Assembly (NCBI GenBank): GCA_050433985.1
Contig: JBNPWE010000006.1
Coordinates: 1-64,000 of the forward strand
DNA length: 64,000 bases
Direction of reading: 5' to 3'
Source: JACIYW01 sp014359745
Lineage (GTDB): Bacteria; Pseudomonadota; Alphaproteobacteria; Rhodobacterales; Rhodobacteraceae
In this document: piece by piece, positions 16,155 through 24,443 of the stretch
Numbering within the stretch: the first letter of the stretch is position 1
How the letters are laid out: every line of letters starts with the position of its first letter
Notes under the pieces: model-generated
What the model saw: the letters and a program-made list of their open reading frames with translations, nothing else
What the model was told of the DNA's origin: nothing
Databases searched by the model: none
Position numbers and translations under genes: made by a program

Positions 16155-18350
16155 ATGACGGCGGTTGAGCATCATCTTGAGGGCACGCGGATCGGGGTGC
16201 TGACGGCCGAACCCTTGGGGCGGGTGCTGGATTATCTGGCGCCCGAAGGGGGCTGCGTGACCGGCGCCTTTGTCGAGGTGCCGCTGGGGCCGCGCCGCGT
16301 GGTGGGCGTGGTCTGGGGGCCGGGGGCGGGCGATTTTCCGGCCGCCAAACTGCGCGCCGCGATCCGGGTGCTGGATGCCGCGCCGATGCGCGACGAGATG
16401 CGCGCGTTTCTGATGCGCGCGGCCGATTATACACTGACGCCGCTGTCGGCGATGCTGCGGCTGGCCACCCGCGCGCCGGGCCTGGGCGAGGCGCCAAAGG
16501 TGCAGCGCCTGTATCGGCGCGGGTCCGCACCCCCCGACCGGATGACGCCCGCGCGCGCGCGGGTTCTGGCGGTTCTGGCCGATCAGCCGGGCACGGCTTT
16601 CGCGCTGGCGGATCTGTCGGTTCGGGCCAGGGTATCGGCGGGGGTCATCAAGGGGCTGGTCGCGCAGGGCGCGCTGTTTGAGGAGGACGCGCCGCGCGAT
16701 CTGCCCTATCCGGTTCTTGACCCCATGCGGGCTGGCCTGCCGCTGACGCCCGATCAGGCGGCGGCGGCGGCGGTCTTGCGGCGCGCCGTGGCGGGCGGCG
16801 GCTATGGCACCACCTTGCTCAAAGGTGTCACCGGCTCCGGCAAGACCGAGGTTTATCTTGAGGCGGTGGCCGAGGCGCTGCGCGCGGGCCGTCAGGCGCT
16901 GGTGCTTCTGCCCGAGATCGCGCTCAGCGCTGAATTCCTGCGCCGGGTCGAGGCGCGGTTCGGCGCCAGCCCCGGCGAATGGCATTCCGGCATCACCATG
17001 GCCGAACGGCGGCGGCTGTGGCGCATGGTGGGCGAGGGCGGCGCGCAACTGGTTGTGGGCGCGCGTTCGGCGCTGTTCCTGCCGTTTCGCGATCTGGGGC
17101 TGATCGTGGTCGATGAGGAACACGACACCTCTTACAAGCAGGAAGAGGGCGCGTTCTACAACGCCCGCGACATGGCGGTGCTGCGCGCGGCGCTGTGTTC
17201 GGCGCAGGTGATCCTGGCCTCCGCCACGCCCAGCCTGGAGAGCTGGGCCAATGCCGAGGCGGGCAAATATGCGCGCCTCGATCTGGCCGCGCGGTTCGGG
17301 GTGGCAAAATTGCCCGATCTGCGCGCCATCGACATGCGGACCGAGGATCTGCCTGCCACACGCTGGATCTCGCCCAGCTTGCAGGCGGCGGTTGCGGCGC
17401 GTCTGGGCTTGGGGGAACAGGCGCTCTTGTTTCTCAACCGGCGCGGCTATGCGCCGGTCACGATCTGCCGGGCCTGCGGCCATCAGATCGGTTGCGATCA
17501 CTGCGATGCGCGCATGGTCGAACACCGGTTTCTCAAGCGCCTTGTCTGCCATCAATGCGGCGCGCAACGCCCCCTGCCAGAGGTGTGCCCGGCCTGCAAC
17601 GTCGCCGGGCGGCTGGCCCCGGTCGGTCCGGGGGTGGAGCGGCTGGCCGAAGAGGTGGGCGCCCTTTACCCCGAGGCCCGCGTGGCGGTGCTCTCGTCGG
17701 ATCTGTTCGGATCGGCGCGCGCGCTCAAGGATCAGATCGGGGTGATCGCGGCGGGCGGCGCCGATATCATCATCGGCACGCAGATCGTGGCCAAGGGCCA
17801 CAACTTTCCCAACCTGACGCTGGTGGGGGTGATCGACGCCGATCTGGGCTTGCAGGGATCGGATCTGCGCGCCGCCGAACGCACCTTTCAGCTTATGCGC
17901 CAGGTGGCGGGCCGCGCCGGCCGGGCCGAACGGCCGGGAGAGGCGCTTTTGCAGACGTTTCAGCCCGATCATCCGGTGATCCGGGCGATTCTGGCGGGCG
18001 ATGACGAAGGCTTCTGGCGCGCCGAAGCGGCAGAGCGTCGCGCGGCGGGCGTGCCCCCTTACGGGCGGATGGCGGGGATCATCCTGTCGGGGCCCGACCT
18101 GCAACAGGTGTTCGATTTCGGCGCGGAACTCGCGCGCCGCGATCAGCCCCTGCGCGCGATCGGGGCGCAGGTGTACGGCCCCGCCGCCGCCCCCGTGGCG
18201 CGCATCCGGGGCCGCCACCGGGTGCGCCTGCTGATCAAGGCCGACAAGGCCGCGCCGCTTCAGGCGGCTTTGGCGCGCTGGGCCGGGCAGGTGCGCTGCC
18301 CGCCCGGCCTGCGCCTGCAGATCGACATCGATCCGCAAAGCTTTTATTGA
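16155..18350 (+). CDS. priA: Primosomal protein N' (replication restart helicase PriA)
   Basis: A 731-residue superfamily 2 helicase that reloads the replisome at stalled forks. Order: N-terminal 3'-DNA-binding domain (about 1-110), Walker A GVTGSGKTEVYLEA (about 225), the DEEH box in VVDEEHDTSYKQEEGAFYNA, and an inserted zinc domain with eight cysteines (CRACG, CDHC, CHQCG, CPAC; about 440-490), then the helicase C half with GTQIVAKGHNFP and QVAGRAGRAERPG. Length and motifs are complete. AGGG precedes the ATG at 16155. It is followed after 39 bases by an exporter gene. Confidence 0.95.
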   Translation: MTAVEHHLEGTRIGVLTAEPLGRVLDYLAPEGGCVTGAFVEVPLGPRRVVGVVWGPGAGDFPAAKLRAAIRVLDAAPMRDEMRAFLMRAADYTLTPLSAMLRLATRAPGLGEAPKVQRLYRRGSAPPDRMTPARARVLAVLADQPGTAFALADLSVRARVSAGVIKGLVAQGALFEEDAPRDLPYPVLDPMRAGLPLTPDQAAAAAVLRRAVAGGGYGTTLLKGVTGSGKTEVYLEAVAEALRAGRQALVLLPEIALSAEFLRRVEARFGASPGEWHSGITMAERRRLWRMVGEGGAQLVVGARSALFLPFRDLGLIVVDEEHDTSYKQEEGAFYNARDMAVLRAALCSAQVILASATPSLESWANAEAGKYARLDLAARFGVAKLPDLRAIDMRTEDLPATRWISPSLQAAVAARLGLGEQALLFLNRRGYAPVTICRACGHQIGCDHCDARMVEHRFLKRLVCHQCGAQRPLPEVCPACNVAGRLAPVGPGVERLAEEVGALYPEARVAVLSSDLFGSARALKDQIGVIAAGGADIIIGTQIVAKGHNFPNLTLVGVIDADLGLQGSDLRAAERTFQLMRQVAGRAGRAERPGEALLQTFQPDHPVIRAILAGDDEGFWRAEAAERRAAGVPPYGRMAGIILSGPDLQQVFDFGAELARRDQPLRAIGAQVYGPAAAPVARIRGRHRVRLLIKADKAAPLQAALARWAGQVRCPPGLRLQIDIDPQSFY

Positions 18351-18389
18351 TTGCGCCGTCCCGCCCCAAAACATGGAAAGCCCCCGAAC

Positions 18390-19598
18390 ATGACCACCGC
18401 GACACGTTCCCGAACCTATCTATCGGTGCTGGTGGTTCTGGGCCTCAGCCATCTTCTCAATGACCTGATGCAATCGCTGATCCCGGCGGCCTATCCGATC
18501 CTCAAACAGGCCTATGCGCTTGATTTCGTGCAGATCGGCATGATCACCCTGACCTTCCAGATCTCGGGCGCGCTGTTGCAGCCGCTGATCGGGATGGTGA
18601 CCGATCGCCATCCCGCCCCCTATTCGCCGGTGGTGGGCATGATGTTCACCCTGTCGGGGCTGGTGTCGCTTGCCTTTGCGGCGGGCTATGCGATGATCCT
18701 GGCCTCGGTGGCGCTGATCGGGGTCGGATCGTCGATCTTTCACCCCGAAGCCACGCGCATGGCGCGCTATGCCGCGGGCGGGCGGCAGGGGCTGGCGCAG
18801 GGCATCTTTCAGGTCGGCGGGCAGGCCGGGGGCGCGCTGGGGCCGGTGCTGGCGGCGCTGATCATCGTGCCCTGGGGGCAGCCAAGCCTGGCCTGGTTCG
18901 CGCTTGGCGCGCTTCTGGCGATGCTGCTTCTGACCTGGATCGGCAGCAAGCAGCGCGCGATCAGCGCCGAATTCGCCGCATTGCGCGCGCGCGGGTCGCG
19001 GGGGGTGGATGTGGCGGTGCACGCGCCCTTGACCATCGGCATCGGCCTTGTGGTGCTGACCCTGCTGATGTTCACCAAGAACGCCTATAGCGAAAGCTTT
19101 CGCTCTTTCTATACCTTCTACCTGATCGAACGTTTCGGGCTGTCGATCCCGGCGGCGCAGATGATGCTGTTCGTGTTTCTGTTCGCGTCGGCGGTCGGCG
19201 TTCTGATCGGCGGCATCATCGGCGACAGGATCGGCCGCTACCGGATCATCTGGATATCGGTTCTGGGGCCCTTGCCGCTGACGCTGATCCTGCCCCATGC
19301 CGATCTGTTCTGGACCGGGGTTCTGACGATCCTGATCAACCTGATCATGGCCAGCGCCTTTGCCTCTATCCTGCTTTACGCGATGGATCTGCTGCCCAAC
19401 CGGATCGGCCTGATCGGTGGCCTGTTCTATGGGCTGAATTTCGGGTTGGGGGGGGTGGCCGCCGGCGGATTGGGGATGCTTGCCGACAGCTACGGGGTCG
19501 AGGCAGTGTACCGTTTCTGCGCCTTCCTGCCGCTGATGGGGCTTCTGGCGTGGTTCCTGCCGCGCCTCGACGGGGGCGGAACGCGCGCGCCCCACTGA
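18390..19598 (+). CDS. MFS transporter, fosmidomycin-resistance (Fsr) type
   Basis: A 402-residue major facilitator with twelve predicted helices. The Fsr-type pattern is visible: LGLSHLLNDLMQSLIPAAYP, PLIGMVTDRHPAPYS (loop 2-3 motif), GVGSSIFHPEATRMARYAAG and FQVGGQAGGALGPVLAA. E. coli Fsr exports fosmidomycin; the natural substrate of homologues is usually unknown. ATG at 18390 is chosen because the 13 codons before it overlap the priA 3' region and look non-conserved. It follows priA closely and may share its transcript. Confidence 0.88.
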   Translation: MTTATRSRTYLSVLVVLGLSHLLNDLMQSLIPAAYPILKQAYALDFVQIGMITLTFQISGALLQPLIGMVTDRHPAPYSPVVGMMFTLSGLVSLAFAAGYAMILASVALIGVGSSIFHPEATRMARYAAGGRQGLAQGIFQVGGQAGGALGPVLAALIIVPWGQPSLAWFALGALLAMLLLTWIGSKQRAISAEFAALRARGSRGVDVAVHAPLTIGIGLVVLTLLMFTKNAYSESFRSFYTFYLIERFGLSIPAAQMMLFVFLFASAVGVLIGGIIGDRIGRYRIIWISVLGPLPLTLILPHADLFWTGVLTILINLIMASAFASILLYAMDLLPNRIGLIGGLFYGLNFGLGGVAAGGLGMLADSYGVEAVYRFCAFLPLMGLLAWFLPRLDGGGTRAPH

Positions 19599-19646
19599 CA
19601 TTTCGCCCCCCCGCGCTATATGTACCGATGATCAAGGAGGCCCCCG

Positions 19647-20309
19647 ATGACCCTGTTCCACCGCACCCCGCCCGCCATGCCCACGCCCGAGACCGCGCTG
19701 CGCGGCCGCCCAACCCCGATCCCGACCGCAGAGACACATTACCTGAGCGGCCGCCCGCTGAAATCCCCGGTGCCCGCAGGCATGGATCAGGCGATGTTTT
19801 CGATGGGCTGTTTCTGGGGGGTGGAACGGATGTTCTGGCAGGCCCCCGGCGTCTGGCTGACCATGGTCGGCTATGCCAACGGCTTCACCCCCAACCCGAC
19901 GTATCAAGAGGTCTGCACCGGCCAGACCGGCCACGCCGAGGTGGTGCGCGTCATCTTCGATCCCGCGGTGATCAGCTATGCAGCACTTCTGCGCATCTTC
20001 TGGGAAGGGCACGATCCCACCCAGCACATGCGCCAGGGAAACGATGTGGGCACCCAGTACCGATCCGAAATCCACTGCTATTCCGATGACCAGACCGCAT
20101 TGGCCAATGCCACCCGCGCGGCCTTCGCCCCGCGCCTTGCGGCGGCAGGTTTCGGCCCGATCATGACCGAAATCCATCCCGCGCCCACCTTTTATTTCGC
20201 CGAGGAGTATCATCAGCAATACCTGGCCAAGAACCCGGCGGGCTATTGCGGGGTGGCGGGCACCGGCGTCACCTGCCCGCTTGGCGTGGCCACCATGAAC
20301 GGGGACTGA
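19647..20309 (+). CDS. msrA: Peptide methionine (S)-S-oxide reductase
   Basis: A 220-residue MsrA, which reduces methionine-S-sulfoxide in proteins and free form. The catalytic motif is FSMGCFWGVERMFW (about residues 51-64), then YANGFTPNPTYQEVCTG and GHAEVVRVIFDP. Resolving cysteines are seen in GYCGVAGTGVTCPLGV at the end. The N-terminal 45 residues before the catalytic motif have the length typical of the E. coli-like form and show no signal peptide, so it should be cytosolic. AAGGAGG precedes the start by seven bases. Its 3' side ends in the facing-repeat hairpin at 20456-20506. Confidence 0.95.
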   Translation: MTLFHRTPPAMPTPETALRGRPTPIPTAETHYLSGRPLKSPVPAGMDQAMFSMGCFWGVERMFWQAPGVWLTMVGYANGFTPNPTYQEVCTGQTGHAEVVRVIFDPAVISYAALLRIFWEGHDPTQHMRQGNDVGTQYRSEIHCYSDDQTALANATRAAFAPRLAAAGFGPIMTEIHPAPTFYFAEEYHQQYLAKNPAGYCGVAGTGVTCPLGVATMNGD

Positions 20310-20444
20310 GCCGGGCCGCGCCGCGTTGGCACTCTTTCCAGAACCAGGGCACACAGGATCTCGCCCGGCGCTTTTGCCAGGCATCCGCGCGCGCTGCGCG
20401 CAATCAGACCCGCACCTTGGTCGTCCGGGAAAAACGCACGTCCT

Positions 20445-20466
20445 CATCCTCTCGAAAAAAATACTC
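20445..20466 (-). repeat. Dispersed GAGTATTTTTT repeat, copy D1
   Basis: Minus-orientation core of the CGAGAGGATG type, facing copy D2. Confidence 0.8.
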
Positions 20467-20506
20467 ATCTTCCGCATCCACCCTGCGTGGAAGATGAGTA
20501 TTTTTT
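20456..20506. terminator. Large symmetric hairpin formed by two facing repeat cores
   Basis: Bases 20456-20473 and 20489-20506 are perfect inverted complements (18 bp, GGAAGATGAGTATTTTTT on the right arm) with a 15-base loop. T-runs end both strands of the hairpin, so it could end transcription from both convergent genes. Confidence 0.6.
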
Positions 20507-20516
20507 CCAAGATGAA
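20496..20516 (+). repeat. Dispersed GAGTATTTTTT repeat, copy D2
   Basis: Plus-orientation core GAGTATTTTTTCCAAGATGA followed by AACGAAAGCGGGTTTTCCTG, of the CCAAGATGAA type. Confidence 0.8.
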
Positions 20517-20604
20517 ACGAAAGCGGGTTTTCCTGTGCGCTCAGGCTGCGGGCCGGGTTGGGCGTATCGCGCGCCAAAGGTTAACGGCGATCCGTGCCAC
20601 GGTG

Positions 20605-20635
20605 TATGTACGCAATATGTACGCTATATGTACGC
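20605..20635. repeat. Three iteron-like copies of TATGTACGC
   Basis: TATGTACGC at 20605, 20616 and 20627, exactly 11 bases (one helical turn) apart, separated by AA and TA. Each unit contains the palindrome GTAC. No gene lies close on either side; mmsA ends about 140 bases away. Confidence 0.85.
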
Positions 20636-20716
20636 AAGGCATACAGTGGTTTTCGGCCTTGAATCAATTGGTTAACCCGCGTATTTGCGGCGGTCCCGCG
20701 CGCACTGCCCCCCCCC

Positions 20717-20751
20717 GGAAAACAAGAGGCCCGGCATCGCTGCCGGGCCTC
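20717..20751 (-). terminator. mmsA rho-independent terminator
   Basis: An 11-bp GC-rich stem (GAGGCCCGGCA, 20726-20736, with 20741-20751) and a 4-base loop, followed on the minus strand by TTGTTTT. It begins 22 bases after the mmsA stop. Confidence 0.85.
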
Positions 20752-20773
20752 AGGGTTGCGGTTCGGGCGCGGA

Positions 20774-22273
20774 TCAGTCCATCTGCTTGAAATGGAACTC
20801 GCCGCCCTCTTTCAGCCCCGAAGGCCAGCGCGCCGTCACCGTCTTGGTGCGGGTATAAAACCGGAAGGCGTCCGGCCCGTGCTGGTTCAGATCGCCAAAA
20901 CCCGATTTCTTCCAGCCGCCAAAGGTGTGATAGGCCAGCGGCACCGGGATCGGCACGTTGATGCCCACCATGCCCACGTTGATGCGGCTGGCGAAATCGC
21001 GCGCCGTGTCGCCATCGCGGGTGAAGATCGCGGTGCCGTTGCCATACTGGTTGTCCATGGCGTAACCCAGCGCCTCTTCATAGGTCTTGGCGCGCAGGGT
21101 CGACAGCACCGGGCCAAAGATTTCCTGCTGATAGATGTCCATGTCGGTGGCGACATTGTCAAACAGCGTCGGCCCGACAAAGAACCCGTTTTCATAGCCT
21201 TGCAGGCTGAACCCGCGCCCGTCCACGGCCAGGGTGGCGCCCTGTTCGATGCCCGACCCGATCAGGCCCAGCACCCGCTCCTTGGCGGCGCCGGTCACCA
21301 GCGGGCCATAGTCCACATCCGCCCCGGCGGTATAGGGGCCTACTTTCAGCTTTTCGATGCGCGGGATCAGCTTGGCAATCAGCGCGTCGGCCGTGGCATC
21401 ACCCACCGGCACCGCAACCGAGATAGCCATGCAGCGTTCGCCCGCCGCCCCGAAACCGGCACCCACCAGCGCGTCGGCGGCCTGATCCATATCGGCATCT
21501 GGCATGATGATCATATGGTTCTTGGCGCCGCCAAAGCATTGAACGCGTTTGCCATTCGTGCAGCCGCGCCCATAGATATATTCGGCGATCGGCGTCGATC
21601 CGACAAAGCCGATGGCCTGAATGGTGGGGTTATCCAGGATCGCATCCACGCTTTCCTTGTCGCCGTTGATCACCTGACAGATACCGTCTGGCAGCCCCGC
21701 CTCTTGCAGCAGTTCGGCCAGCATCAGCGGCACCGACGGGTCGCGTTCCGAAGGTTTCAGGATAAAGGCGTTGCCGCAGGAAATTGCCGGGCCCATCTTC
21801 CACAGCGGGATCATCGCGGGGAAATTGAACGGCGTGATGCCCGCCACCACGCCCAAGGGCTGGCGCATCGAATACATGTCGATGCCGGGGCCGGCGCCAT
21901 CGGTATAGTCGCCTTTCAGCAGATGCGGCGCGCCGATGCAGAATTCGATCACCTCAAGCCCGCGCTGCACATCGCCCTTGGCATCGGGGATGGTCTTGCC
22001 ATGTTCGCGCGACAGGGCCTCGGCCAGCTTGTCGATGTCGCGGTTGATCAGGCGCACGAATTCCATCATCACCCGCGCGCGCTTTTGCGGGTTGGTCGCG
22101 CCCCATGTCACCTGTGCCTTGGCGGATGATGCAACGGCGGCATCAAGTTCGGCCTTTGAGGCCAGCGGCACGCGGGCCTGCACCTCGCCGGTGGCGGGGT
22201 TGAAGACATCGGCGAAGCGCCCCGATGTGCCTTTGACATGTTTGCCGTCGATCCAGTGCGAAAGTTCCTGCAT
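20774..22273 (-). CDS. mmsA: CoA-acylating methylmalonate-semialdehyde dehydrogenase
   Basis: A 499-residue aldehyde dehydrogenase of the MmsA class, which turns (methyl)malonate semialdehyde into propionyl- or acetyl-CoA in valine, myo-inositol and beta-alanine breakdown. Seen motifs: GITPFNFPAMIPLWKMGPAI, GFVGSTPIAEYIY, CFGGAKNHMIIMPDAD, and the catalytic cysteine in AGERCMAISV. CoA-dependent members lack the general-base Glu of ordinary ALDHs, and the motif FGGAKNH here fits that. It is transcribed divergently from a LysR gene across a 101-base gap with a palindromic operator, so that protein is the likely regulator. Confidence 0.93.
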   Translation of the reverse strand: MQELSHWIDGKHVKGTSGRFADVFNPATGEVQARVPLASKAELDAAVASSAKAQVTWGATNPQKRARVMMEFVRLINRDIDKLAEALSREHGKTIPDAKGDVQRGLEVIEFCIGAPHLLKGDYTDGAGPGIDMYSMRQPLGVVAGITPFNFPAMIPLWKMGPAISCGNAFILKPSERDPSVPLMLAELLQEAGLPDGICQVINGDKESVDAILDNPTIQAIGFVGSTPIAEYIYGRGCTNGKRVQCFGGAKNHMIIMPDADMDQAADALVGAGFGAAGERCMAISVAVPVGDATADALIAKLIPRIEKLKVGPYTAGADVDYGPLVTGAAKERVLGLIGSGIEQGATLAVDGRGFSLQGYENGFFVGPTLFDNVATDMDIYQQEIFGPVLSTLRAKTYEEALGYAMDNQYGNGTAIFTRDGDTARDFASRINVGMVGINVPIPVPLAYHTFGGWKKSGFGDLNQHGPDAFRFYTRTKTVTARWPSGLKEGGEFHFKQMD

Positions 22274-22347
22274 GATCAGTCCTCCATTTTCGCGGGTAGA
22301 ATAGTCTTGCGTTTTTGCAATTCAAAGCGGCAATATTTCAAAAAGAC

Positions 22348-22363
22348 TTTGCAGTTCTGCAAA
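22348..22363. promoter_or_regulatory. Palindromic operator between mmsA and the LysR gene
   Basis: TTTGCAG-TT-CTGCAAA is a perfect 7-2-7 palindrome 12 bases before the LysR start and 75 bases before mmsA. A related half site TTTGCAATTCAAAG lies nearby at about 22314-22327. LysR proteins commonly bind such paired sites. Confidence 0.5.
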
Positions 22364-22374
22364 ATGGGGGCCGG

Positions 22375-23304
22375 GTGACGGATTGGGATGATCTGCGGGT
22401 GTTTCTGGCCGTGGCGCGGTCCGAAAGCCTGAGCAGGGCAGGGCGGGCGCTGCGGCTTGATCCGGCCACCGTGGGGCGCCGCATCGCCCGGCTCGAGGTG
22501 GCCGTCGCCGCGCCGCTTTTTGTAAAATCCCCGCAGGGATATGTACTTACCGACGCCGGCGCGCGGCTTTTGCCCCATGCCGAACGCACCGAAGCGGCCG
22601 TGACCGGCGCCCTTGCCGAAGTAGAGGGAGAGGCGGGACGCCTGACCGGCAGCCTGCGCATCGGCGCGCCGGACGGCTGCGCCAATTATCTGCTGCCGCA
22701 GGTGGTGACGCGGATTTGCGATGAAAATCCTGGGCTTGAGGTGCAGATCGTGGCGCTGCCCCGCGTCTTCAACCTCTCGAAACGCGAGGCGGATATGGCC
22801 ATCGCGGTGTCGCGCCCCAGTGCGGGGCGGCTGACGGTGCAAAAGATCACCGACTATCACCTGCATCTGGCGGGCGCACGCGATTACCTTGCCGCGCATG
22901 CGCCGATTACCGGCCTTGGCGATCTGCGCGGCCACCGCATCATCGGCTATATCCCCGACATGATCCACGACCGGGAACTGGATTACCTGTCGGAACTGGG
23001 GGCAGAAACGGTGGCGCTGGCGTCCAATTCGGTTTCGGTGCAACTGATGTGGGTGCGGCAGGGCGCGGGGCTGGCGATCGTGCATGATTTCGCGCTGCCC
23101 TTCGCGCCCGAACTCGATCGGCTGTTGCCCGACCAAATCGCGCTGTCGCGGTCATTCTATCTGATCCGGCATGCCGATGACCGCCGGGTCGCCCGCCTGA
23201 ACCGCTTTGCCGAGGCGCTGGCCGATGGCCTCAGGCGCGAGGTCGCGCGCCTTGAATCCGCCGGTTTGACGGCACCCCACATCCGACGCTTGACAGAATT
23301 GTGA
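22375..23304 (+). CDS. LysR-family transcriptional regulator
   Basis: A 309-residue LTTR. The N-terminal winged helix (residues 1-60) reads WDDLRVFLAVARSESLSRAG then LDPATVGRRIARLEVAV, followed by a linker helix and an effector-binding domain (about 90-290; GSLRIGAPDGCANYLLPQVV begins it). GTG at 22375 is chosen since GGGGGCC lies just upstream and the encoded start fits LTTR length. Divergence from mmsA suggests that it controls methylmalonate-semialdehyde metabolism, although the inducer is unknown. Confidence 0.9.
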   Translation: MTDWDDLRVFLAVARSESLSRAGRALRLDPATVGRRIARLEVAVAAPLFVKSPQGYVLTDAGARLLPHAERTEAAVTGALAEVEGEAGRLTGSLRIGAPDGCANYLLPQVVTRICDENPGLEVQIVALPRVFNLSKREADMAIAVSRPSAGRLTVQKITDYHLHLAGARDYLAAHAPITGLGDLRGHRIIGYIPDMIHDRELDYLSELGAETVALASNSVSVQLMWVRQGAGLAIVHDFALPFAPELDRLLPDQIALSRSFYLIRHADDRRVARLNRFAEALADGLRREVARLESAGLTAPHIRRLTEL

Positions 23305-23359
23305 ACTGGGCTGACCATGAACCGATGGGGCGGCCAGCGCCCCCCAGAGGAGGTGTGCA

Positions 23360-23794
23360 ATGTTGGTAAGCCAGATACTGAGGTCGAAACCCGACGGGAC
23401 GGTGTATTCCATCCCCCCCGACGCAACCCTTGCCAAAGCCGCCGAGGAACTTTCGGCGCGGCGCATCGGGGTGCTGATCGTGTCCCGCGACGGTACGTCA
23501 CTGGAAGGCATCCTGTCGGAACGCGATATCGTGCGCGAACTTGGCCAGCGCGGGCCGTCGTGCCTGTCCGACCGGGTGGCGGATGTGATGACGCGCGATG
23601 TCGCGACCTGCCTGTCCAGCGACGATGCCGAGGCGGTGCTGCAACGCATGAACGACGGACGGTTTCGCCACCTGCCGGTGGTCGAGGGCGGGGTGCTGAT
23701 CGCCCTGATATCGCAGGGCGATGTGGTCAAGGCGCGGCTGTCGGAACTGCATATGGAAAAGGCCGCGCTTCAGGATATGATCATGGGGCACTGA
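23360..23794 (+). CDS. Two-CBS-domain protein
   Basis: A 144-residue protein made of a tandem pair of CBS domains (about 8-65 and 77-130), with GVLIVSRDGTSLEGILSERD in the first and RFRHLPVVEGGVLIALISQG in the second. Stand-alone CBS pairs bind adenine nucleotides and are thought to act as energy sensors for partner proteins. GGAGG precedes the ATG at 23360 by seven bases. It lies between the LysR gene and coaD on the same strand, with gaps of 55 and 123 bases; no functional partner is obvious. Confidence 0.9.
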   Translation: MLVSQILRSKPDGTVYSIPPDATLAKAAEELSARRIGVLIVSRDGTSLEGILSERDIVRELGQRGPSCLSDRVADVMTRDVATCLSSDDAEAVLQRMNDGRFRHLPVVEGGVLIALISQGDVVKARLSELHMEKAALQDMIMGH

Positions 23795-23917
23795 CGCTTT
23801 GGCGAAAGCCGGGCGCAACAGGCCGCAGATTTGTGACGCTTGCCCCTTGCATTCTCTGGCGCAATATTGTTGCGTGCGCCTGCCGGGGGCGGGAACCCCG
23901 TAATTCATGGGGGCGGG

Positions 23918-24409
23918 ATGCGTATCGGTCTTTATCCGGGAACCTTCGATCCGGTGACACTTGGCCACCGCGACATCATCAAACGTGCGGCGGCACTCGT
24001 GGACCGGCTGGTGATCGGCGTGGCGATCAACCGCGACAAGGGGCCGCTGTTTTCACTGGAAGAACGCGTGGCGATGCTCGAGGCAGAGGCGCGGCAACTG
24101 TCGCGCGACACCGGGGCGGAAATCGTGGTGCATCCGTTCGAAAACCTGCTGATCGATTGCGCGCGCGATGTCGGGGCATCGGTGATCGTGCGCGGTCTGC
24201 GGGCGGTTTCGGATTTCGAATATGAATATCAGATGGTTGGTATGAACAGGGTTCTGGATGACTCCGTCGAGACGGTGTTCCTGATGGCCGAGGCCCGGCA
24301 TCAGGCGATCGCGTCGAAACTGGTCAAGGAAATCGCGCGGCTGGGCGGGGATGTGTCGAAATTCGTCTCGACCGAGGTGAATACGGCGCTGCGCGCCCGC
24401 TTTTCCTGA
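23918..24409 (+). CDS. coaD: Phosphopantetheine adenylyltransferase
   Basis: A 163-residue nucleotidyltransferase that makes dephospho-CoA, the penultimate CoA step. Motifs: YPGTFDPVTLGHRDIIKRA with the T/HxGH-type nucleotide site, VVHPFENLLIDCARDVGAS, VIVRGLRAVSDFEYEYQM and the ISSTxV-equivalent end HQAIASKLVKEIARLGGDVS. Length is normal. The ATG at 23918 follows GGGGGCGGG and matches the family's usual N-terminus MRIGLYPGTF. It converges on the first GAPDH gene, 34 bases away. Confidence 0.96.
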   Translation: MRIGLYPGTFDPVTLGHRDIIKRAAALVDRLVIGVAINRDKGPLFSLEERVAMLEAEARQLSRDTGAEIVVHPFENLLIDCARDVGASVIVRGLRAVSDFEYEYQMVGMNRVLDDSVETVFLMAEARHQAIASKLVKEIARLGGDVSKFVSTEVNTALRARFS

Positions 24410-24443
24410 CGTCTGCGGCGGGTGCGGCTGCGGCGGGCAGCGA

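Larger units (their letters stand above)
20310..20773. other. Gene-free stretch between convergent msrA and mmsA
   Basis: These 464 bases contain no credible gene. They hold two facing dispersed-repeat cores that make a perfect 18-bp hairpin (20445-20516), three 11-bp-spaced copies of TATGTACGC (20605-20635) and the mmsA terminator (20717-20751). The stretch is more AT-rich than its surroundings around 20560-20660. Confidence 0.7.

Noticed and set aside
15930..18374. An 814-codon open frame on the minus strand opposite priA
   Set aside because: It is the antisense shadow of priA in high-GC DNA; its composition (Arg, Gln, His, Pro-rich, no motifs) is that of a shadow frame.
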